Positions 23,204 through 28,253 of a stretch of DNA of 28,253 nt are shown here, one piece after another; positions within the stretch are counted from its first letter, which is position 1; each line of letters opens with the position of its first letter. Made by a program: the position numbers and the translations under genes. Location: positions 1 to 28,253 of the forward strand of contig JBBSUQ010000015.1 of assembly GCA_038234235.1 (NCBI GenBank), in the 5' to 3' direction. The notes under the pieces are model-generated. The model made no database searches and was not told the DNA's origin. It worked only from the letters and a program-made list of their open reading frames with translations. The DNA is from JBBSUQ01 sp038234235. GTDB taxonomy: Bacteria > Bacteroidota > Bacteroidia > Flavobacteriales_D > Crocinitomicaceae.

Positions 23204-25696
23204 TTAAAAGTCCATTCCGCCTTCACCGTGGTTTGGACTTTTATTTTTGCTCGTTTCTAGCTTTCCAAATTTATAACTAACACTAAATATCAATCTTCTC
23301 GTAAGCCATTTAAAATCTGATGATTGTTTTGCATTTTCAATATTTACTTCGTAATAAAATCCTTGTGTATTAAAGATATCTGTCAATCTTAAACCTACAG
23401 ACCAATTATTTTTGAATAAACTTTTTTCTAATGCCAAATCTATTGAACCTCTTGGTTGTACTGTACCTTGAGCAGTTGCCCTTGGTGATGAGTACCTCGC
23501 GTTCAATTGAAAAGTTGCAGTTTTCTTCCAAAAATCAATAGTTGAATTGTACTTTAAATCATAATTAAATCCTCCAGGGTTGGTTTGGCTTAATAATTCA
23601 TTGTCTCTATATGAAATTTCAGTACCGTTAAAACTTAAAGTATTTTTCCATATTTTTTTCAATTTAAATATCAAAACTACTTCTACACCTGTACTTGTGC
23701 TTTCATCAATATTTTTGTAAGTTACTGCAGCAGTATTGTTAGGGTAAAACACCTTAATTCTTTGAATAACATCTGTAGTTTTGCGGTAAAACACACTGGT
23801 GCTAATAGTAAAATCTTTCTTCGTGAAATTTGTACTTAAATCTAAACTATTAATATATTCTGGTTGCAATTCAGGATTACCGCTTCTTAAGTTAAACGGA
23901 TCTGCATAAGATGTAAAAGGATTTAGGGTGTAAGAAGAAGCTCTGTTTACCCTTCTGCTATAACTTAAGCCCAATTCTAATTCTTTTCTTAATTGATATT
24001 TTAAATGTCCGCTAGGAAAAAGATTGAGGTAATGATTGGTGAATTTTTTATTTTCAGATATAAGATTTGGAATTTGATAAGCATTTTCACCTCTTATTCC
24101 CCCTTGAACTTTAAGCTTACCGAAATCATGACCGTAAATACCATAAATACTATAAATTTGCTCGTTGTATTCGTAATCAAAATTTGCCAAGGTATCTGAC
24201 ATATAATTTCCTAAAATTGTGTCTCTTCGTTGAGAATAAGTATTTACCAGTTGATCTCGTACAATTGCCTTTGCGCCTATTTCAATTCTTCCTTTTTTGG
24301 TAGTATTTCTTACATAATCTGTTTGTACAGTTGTAATGCTGTTGTTTTCAGTATTGTACAATTCCTGATTTAAATTGGCTTGTCCGGTAGGCTGACCCAA
24401 AGAATCGTAATAATATTCGGCATAATAACCTTCTGTATCTTCATTTCCGAAAGATTGATTACCACTTACGCTGTAAGAACCTTTTCCTTCTTTGAAATCT
24501 TTTTGATAAAACCCTGAAAAATCTACTACTTTACTTAATGATGGATCTAAACTGGTTCTGTCCCATTTTCTCAAGAACTGATTGTTGTTGGTTGTTAAAT
24601 CATTGGCTAAAACACCAGTTCTATCTCTCTGCTCATAATTACCAGTTACTGTGAATCCAATTGTGTTTTGAGAATTTATATAATAATCTGTCCCAAAAAG
24701 CAAAGTGTGCGAATTTTGCAAATCTGTCCCTACTCTGTTTTGATCTAAATTCGAAATTGAATCTCCAAATGTTTGGCGAATTGTACCAAAATTGTTTCTA
24801 AAGCCTTCTCGGTACTGCAGAGCATAAGTTGTATAAAAATTAAACTTATTATTTCTGTAAGATATTGCTGTATTAAAATTGTAGAGATTACCAGTACCTG
24901 CCGAAGCACTGATTTTTCCGTTAATTCCCTTTACTTTATTTTTTTTAAGAACAATATTAATAATTCCCGAAGTTCCATCTGGATCATATTTAGCTGAAGG
25001 ATTTGTAACAATTTCTATTCTTTCAATTGACGAAGCCGGAATTGCGTCTAGCAAACTTTTACCATTTCCCACCAATGCACTTGGTCTGCCATCAATTAAA
25101 ATAGTAACGTTGGCATCTCCTCTTAATACGACATTTCCATCTTGATCTACCTGAACTGATGGAATGTTGTTGAGTACATCACTTACATTTCCGTTTTTCG
25201 CGACCAAATCTTCGCTCAAATTGTAAACTTTTTTATCAATTCCAGTTTTTAACAAATCTTGTTCGGCAATAATTTTAACTTCTTCTAAACTCAATTCTCT
25301 ATTTATGGTAATGCCTATTTTTCCTAAATTTTGAACTTTTTTCACTTCATTAACAACAACTGGTGCAATCATCTTGCTTGTGTAGCCCAATCCATCAATC
25401 TTTAAGGAGTAAGTGCCAAATTCTAAATTATTAAACTGGAATTTACCTAAAGAATCAGTATAAAAACCTGCGACAAACACTGTATCATTTCTTAATAATT
25501 TTATGGAAACAAATTCTTGTGGAACTGCCGAAATTGAATCTAAAACAACACCTTTTATTTCTCCAGTTGACTGACTGTAAAGATTGCCAGAAAGGATAAG
25601 AATCAATAAGGTAAAATAAACTTTCAAATTGGTGATGCTTTTTAATTTAGTGTAATTATTTCTATAGGATTTTGCAACATTTTTGAAACCGGACAT
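23204..25696 (-). CDS. Outer-membrane beta-barrel receptor (TonB-type, OMP_b-brl_3)
   Basis: 830 residues from the ATG at 25696. Hydrophobic signal region LKVYFTLLILILSGNLYSQ; then a carboxypeptidase-regulatory-like Ig domain (about 45-125, GEIKGVVLDSISAVPQEF); a plug domain (about 135-255) with LNNIPSVQVDQDGNVVLRG, ILIDGRPSAL and IERIEIVTNPSAKYDPDG; then a 22-strand-like barrel to the end, closing with LIFSVSYKFGK. This is the Bacteroidota outer membrane beta-barrel family, thought to import or bind a ligand; the ligand is unknown. No SusD partner is present. The ATG overlaps osmC by 55 bases; a TTG at 25627, 14 bases after the osmC stop codon, would give a much neater signal peptide. It is the third gene of the marR operon. 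Confidence 0.92.
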   Translation of the reverse strand: MSGFKNVAKSYRNNYTKLKSITNLKVYFTLLILILSGNLYSQSTGEIKGVVLDSISAVPQEFVSIKLLRNDTVFVAGFYTDSLGKFQFNNLEFGTYSLKIDGLGYTSKMIAPVVVNEVKKVQNLGKIGITINRELSLEEVKIIAEQDLLKTGIDKKVYNLSEDLVAKNGNVSDVLNNIPSVQVDQDGNVVLRGDANVTILIDGRPSALVGNGKSLLDAIPASSIERIEIVTNPSAKYDPDGTSGIINIVLKKNKVKGINGKISASAGTGNLYNFNTAISYRNNKFNFYTTYALQYREGFRNNFGTIRQTFGDSISNLDQNRVGTDLQNSHTLLFGTDYYINSQNTIGFTVTGNYEQRDRTGVLANDLTTNNNQFLRKWDRTSLDPSLSKVVDFSGFYQKDFKEGKGSYSVSGNQSFGNEDTEGYYAEYYYDSLGQPTGQANLNQELYNTENNSITTVQTDYVRNTTKKGRIEIGAKAIVRDQLVNTYSQRRDTILGNYMSDTLANFDYEYNEQIYSIYGIYGHDFGKLKVQGGIRGENAYQIPNLISENKKFTNHYLNLFPSGHLKYQLRKELELGLSYSRRVNRASSYTLNPFTSYADPFNLRSGNPELQPEYINSLDLSTNFTKKDFTISTSVFYRKTTDVIQRIKVFYPNNTAAVTYKNIDESTSTGVEVVLIFKLKKIWKNTLSFNGTEISYRDNELLSQTNPGGFNYDLKYNSTIDFWKKTATFQLNARYSSPRATAQGTVQPRGSIDLALEKSLFKNNWSVGLRLTDIFNTQGFYYEVNIENAKQSSDFKWLTRRLIFSVSYKFGKLETSKNKSPNHGEGGMDF

Positions 25697-26025
25697 TTTT
25701 TAGAGATTTCAATCATCCTATTTTTTTCATCATCAGATAACTCTCCTTGAATATGAATTAATTCTTGAATTATATCATTTTCAGTATTTTGCAAAAGCGT
25801 AATTTCAATGGTTATTTTTTCAACTTTGAATTTCTTGCGATTGGCATACATTTTCATGGTGATTAATTTACACGAAGCCAAAGACGACAAAAACAAATCT
25901 ACCGGATTTGGCCCTGTATCTTTGCCACCCAAACCCTCCGGTTCATCTGAAATCCAGGTGTGATTCACACTAGAATTTTTCACTAAATAATCTATACTTA
26001 AAGTGGAAGTTATTTTATTGCTCAT
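25642..26025 (-). CDS. OsmC family protein
   Basis: 127 residues of the OsmC/Ohr fold. The two reactive cysteines are C52 in LSSLASCKLITMKMY and C111 in ISKKCPVSKML, arranged as in thiol peroxidases of this family; GPNPVDLFLSSL precedes the first. It probably reduces organic hydroperoxides or handles another reactive thiol substrate in the cytoplasm. The sequence is of the OsmC-like (YhfA-type) branch more than of Ohr; this is by eye. The start codon overlaps the marR stop by 11 bases, and its end overlaps the receptor gene, so all three genes are read as a unit. Regulation by the upstream MarR protein is the natural inference. Confidence 0.92.
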   Translation of the reverse strand: MSNKITSTLSIDYLVKNSSVNHTWISDEPEGLGGKDTGPNPVDLFLSSLASCKLITMKMYANRKKFKVEKITIEITLLQNTENDIIQELIHIQGELSDDEKNRMIEISKKCPVSKMLQNPIEIITLN

Positions 26026-26470
26026 AAGGAATTCTTATTTTATCTAAAAGATTGCTAAGTTGGTCTGCCTCATCATCAGTTAGATTGGAGTTTATCAGTG
26101 GGTTACAGGTCAAATGTTCATCAATTTCGGACAAAACTTTAAGACCTAGTTGGGTAATCTTTACAAAATATATTCTTTTATCATCGGAACACCGCTCTCT
26201 ATCGAGTAATTTTTTATCAAATAATTTATCTAGCAATCTACTTGTATTGGGCGATTTTTCAATCATTCTGTCTTTAACCGTATTTACAGAAAGTGGAGTA
26301 TTGGCTCCTCGAAGTATTCTTAAAACATTAAATTGAGCCATTGAAAGATCAAATTTAAGCATATAAACACTCTGTATCTGGCTCATGAAATTTGAGGTAT
26401 ATCTAAGGTTGACCATCATTCTTTGTTGAGGATCTTTAAATTTCACATGAATTGCATCTTCAATTAACAT
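26015..26470 (-). CDS. MarR family transcriptional regulator
   Basis: 151 residues from the ATG at 26470. Winged helix-turn-helix of the MarR type: LSMAQFNVLRILRGANTPLSVNTVKDRMIEKSPNTSRLLDKLFDKKLLDRERCSDDKRIYFVKITQLG, with N- and C-terminal helices for dimerisation. A frame extension to a TTG at 26500 is rejected because that TTG belongs to the -7 box. It has no cysteine at the N-terminal position used by OhrR, so it may sense a small molecule or use C in RERCSDD or HLTCNPL. It is first in an operon with osmC and an outer-membrane receptor, behind a promoter with a palindrome between the -33 and -7 positions; autorepression is likely. Confidence 0.92.
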   Translation of the reverse strand: MLIEDAIHVKFKDPQQRMMVNLRYTSNFMSQIQSVYMLKFDLSMAQFNVLRILRGANTPLSVNTVKDRMIEKSPNTSRLLDKLFDKKLLDRERCSDDKRIYFVKITQLGLKVLSEIDEHLTCNPLINSNLTDDEADQLSNLLDKIRIPYEQ

Positions 26471-26497
26471 AACGCAGTAAGCTATTTCTATGAAGTA

Positions 26498-26505
26498 CAA
26501 AAATA
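26498..26505 (-). promoter_or_regulatory. marR operon promoter, -7 element TATTTTTG
   Basis: Exact TAnnTTTG on the minus strand. Expected leader to the ATG at 26470 is about 22 bases. No clear TTG is at -33, which fits a promoter that is weak or regulated. Confidence 0.6.
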
Positions 26506-26506
26506 G

Positions 26507-26518
26507 CTACCATGGTAG
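26507..26518. promoter_or_regulatory. Perfect 12-base palindrome, probable MarR operator
   Basis: CTACCATGGTAG is its own reverse complement and lies one base upstream of the marR -7 box, inside the spacer. A bound dimer would block RNA polymerase there. It is the classic position for a repressor site. Confidence 0.65.
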
Positions 26519-26587
26519 AATAAACCTATTTTAATACATTAATAAGAAGTTAAAATAAGAATTTAATGAAAGAAATTGAACAGAAAA

Positions 26588-28090
26588 TTAACGCAATTTG
26601 ATACCCACCACCAAAATATCGTCAATTTGATCTGAGTTTCCTTTCCAGTCTAAAATGGTTTTTTTAACCACGTTTAATTGATCAAAACCAGATAAATGTA
26701 CATTTTCTTGAAGTAAGTTAAAAAATCTCTTTCTCGTAAACTTTTTATTTAATTCATGACCAAATTGATCTTGGTAACCATCTGAAAATAAATAAACCCA
26801 TTTTCCAGACTGATAAGGTATATCTTGTTGCACAAAAGGTGTTTTTTCATATAAATCTTTTCCACCTATTGGAAATCTGTCTCCTCTAATAAATTTTGCG
26901 TCACCTTTTAAACCAGAATGATAAATTCCTGACATCGCCGCTGAGAAACTTAATTTTTTATCTTCTAAATCAACTTTCAGCACACTTATGTCCATTCCGT
27001 CATAATGATTGGTTTCCGTGGCAGATTTATACAATAATTTATCTACTTCATTATCCAAAAGATTTAATATATCTCCTGAACCCGTATTTTTTTTCTTTTG
27101 AGTTATAGAGTTTAACATGGAAATTCCCATCATGCTCATCATTGCTCCAGGAACTCCATGACCAGTGCAATCACTCACAACCAGAGTTACACCTTGGTCG
27201 TTTTTCTGCATCCAGTAAAAATCTCCACTTACTACATCTTTGGGCATGTTTAGAACAAAATGATCTTCAAAAAACTCGCTAAACAACTCTTTGGGCGGAG
27301 AAATTGCACGTTGCATAGATGATGCATATTTAACTGAATCGCTCAAATCGGCATTAACTCTTTCAAGTTCAAATTTTTGAGATTTTAGAGTTTTCATTAC
27401 TTTCTCTTCTTTGGAAAGCATTCTTGATACAACTGGAAGTAAAGCAATGGTCATACAAAGAATGAAAAGAATACAGATGATCATGAACCTTGTAAATTTT
27501 GAATTTACGTTATTTATAAAAATCTCAAACTTTTCATCGGCCTGAACCAATCCGGTTACATGTCCATCGGCATCTCTAATAGGATAATAAGCAGATATCC
27601 ACTCACCATTTTCTGTTTCGTAGGGTTCTAAAACTCCTCCTTTTTCATAATTGGTAAGTAATGCTTTTGGAAATTTTTTGTAAGAATTTAAATAATAAAC
27701 CTGGTTATCCGATCGCACTACGTATTGAAAATATTTGTTTTTATAATCGTAAACAAGCGTATAAAGTGGTGAACTAAGTTTATTTAAACTTTGAACTCGA
27801 TTTAACTGATCGTGAATTCTAAAATAAGAACTATCTTCTCTTACTTCGGTTATAGAGTTTGAATCTGGATGGGCGTTTAAAATGGATTGATGAAGTTCTC
27901 CATCAATACCAGAAGCGGCACCACCGGCAATGGCATATAATAATTCGGTACGTTGAGATTTAATTTGGGCAAGCTGACTGTAATAAGAATAGGTCAAGAA
28001 AAATGCTGTGATAATAATTATTAACACGTAAAAAATAAAAAGTATTAAAGTACTTTTATTTCTAATTATTCTCTGAAACAGCAAGCTCAT
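26588..28090 (-). CDS. Membrane sensor phosphatase, SpoIIE/PP2C type
   Basis: 500 residues. Membrane helix at about 14-35, an extracytoplasmic sensor region (36-198; QYVVRSDNQVYYLNSYKKF and YYPIRDADGHVTGLVQADE resemble Cache-like domains), a second helix (200-222), a short coiled segment (225-255), then a SpoIIE phosphatase domain (about 265-498). The metal-binding aspartates are visible: D290 in VSGDFYW, D307 in VVSDCTGHG, D367 in GMDISV, D437 in FSDGYQDQFG and D490-D491 near the end. It likely dephosphorylates a serine or threonine on a cytoplasmic partner, such as an anti-sigma or STAS protein, in response to a periplasmic signal. No partner gene is adjacent. Confidence 0.92.
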   Translation of the reverse strand: MSLLFQRIIRNKSTLILFIFYVLIIIITAFFLTYSYYSQLAQIKSQRTELLYAIAGGAASGIDGELHQSILNAHPDSNSITEVREDSSYFRIHDQLNRVQSLNKLSSPLYTLVYDYKNKYFQYVVRSDNQVYYLNSYKKFPKALLTNYEKGGVLEPYETENGEWISAYYPIRDADGHVTGLVQADEKFEIFINNVNSKFTRFMIICILFILCMTIALLPVVSRMLSKEEKVMKTLKSQKFELERVNADLSDSVKYASSMQRAISPPKELFSEFFEDHFVLNMPKDVVSGDFYWMQKNDQGVTLVVSDCTGHGVPGAMMSMMGISMLNSITQKKKNTGSGDILNLLDNEVDKLLYKSATETNHYDGMDISVLKVDLEDKKLSFSAAMSGIYHSGLKGDAKFIRGDRFPIGGKDLYEKTPFVQQDIPYQSGKWVYLFSDGYQDQFGHELNKKFTRKRFFNLLQENVHLSGFDQLNVVKKTILDWKGNSDQIDDILVVGIKLR

Positions 28091-28143
28091 TTATTGTTCA
28101 TCTTTTTAAAAATGCCTTTCAATTTATTCTGCAATTTATATAA

Positions 28144-28253
28144 TTATCTCCACATCCAAGTAAAATCCGAAATTAAAGGCAAATTTTCGTACTGAACGTA
28201 AATAATTTTTTCTCCTGGTAAAACAGGAATAAAGTTCTCACTGAAGGTTAATC
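28144..28253 (-). CDS. C-terminal fragment of a gene entering from the right edge
   Basis: The last 35 codons of a minus-strand gene, ending at TAA (28144-28146). The visible residues include FSENFIPVLPGEKII, then DFTWMWR at the end. The segment SENF-x-x-x-LPGE resembles the last Ig-like domain of beta-mannosidases and other GH2 enzymes (usual form: DNFF-x-LLPGE). That is a guess from a short tail. The sensor phosphatase gene begins 53 bases downstream with no hairpin between, so they may share a transcript. Confidence 0.5.
   Translation of the reverse strand, partial: LTFSENFIPVLPGEKIIYVQYENLPLISDFTWMWR

Noticed and set aside
26471..26500. TTG start at 26500 for marR
   Set aside because: The TTG is part of the -7 box TATTTTTG, so it is not transcribed from that promoter.
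1..28253. Searches by eye for tRNA, CRISPR arrays, insertion sequences, phage or toxin-antitoxin genes
   Set aside because: No cloverleaf, regularly spaced repeat, transposase, integrase or toxin family was seen. The direct repeats found are isolated pairs.

Overview
The window is ordinary chromosomal DNA from an AT-rich member of the Bacteroidota, most likely a flavobacterium-like lineage; the family cannot be fixed from sequence reading alone. The evidence is: short MenE and short AMP nucleosidase of the Bacteroidota type, an OMP_b-brl_3 TonB-type receptor, TPR-PD40-OmpA proteins, near absence of Shine-Dalgarno sequences, and repeated matches to the Bacteroidota promoter (TTG or TTTG, about 16-23 bases, then TAnnTTTG). 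I saw no tRNA, rRNA, CRISPR array, insertion sequence, phage gene or defence cassette.

Layout. 1-5012: a left-truncated NtrC-type response regulator (-), gyrB (-), a secreted thiol peroxidase (-), an OmpA-domain protein (+) and a DUF2147 protein (-). 5152-8987 (+): RidA, a GT2 glycosyltransferase fused to a degenerate sugar-phosphate-transferase-like tail, and a 2-oxo-acid dehydrogenase E2. 9068-13319 (+): a tandem pair of TPR-PD40-OmpA-like paralogues. 13437-17607: recR (-), a polytopic membrane protein plus smpB (+), a MenE-type ligase plus a membrane J-domain protein (-), and a secreted thioredoxin-fold protein (+). 17689-23164: AMP nucleosidase (-), a 58-codon small gene (-), then a tight + operon of BatA/vWA protein, non-catalytic dihydroorotase-like protein and PmtA-like methyltransferase, followed by a 48-codon basic small gene (+). 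23204-28253 (-): a marR-osmC-outer-membrane-receptor operon, a sensor-phosphatase of the SpoIIE/PP2C type, and the last 35 codons of a gene that enters from the right edge.

Working links. marR, osmC and the receptor overlap one another and sit behind one promoter with a perfect palindrome, so they look like one thiol/redox or ligand-responsive unit. The BatA, dihydroorotase-like and methyltransferase genes are spaced by 5 bases and a 14-base overlap, so they are probably co-translated. menE and the J-domain gene overlap by ATGA. Several genes have a -7 element only 4-5 bases before a possible start codon, which suggests leaderless mRNAs.

No clear new multi-gene system is visible. The best leads are the GT2 fusion, the twin PD40-OmpA proteins with altered peptidoglycan-binding residues and four shared cysteines, the marR operator, the two unlisted small genes and the candidate leaderless promoters.
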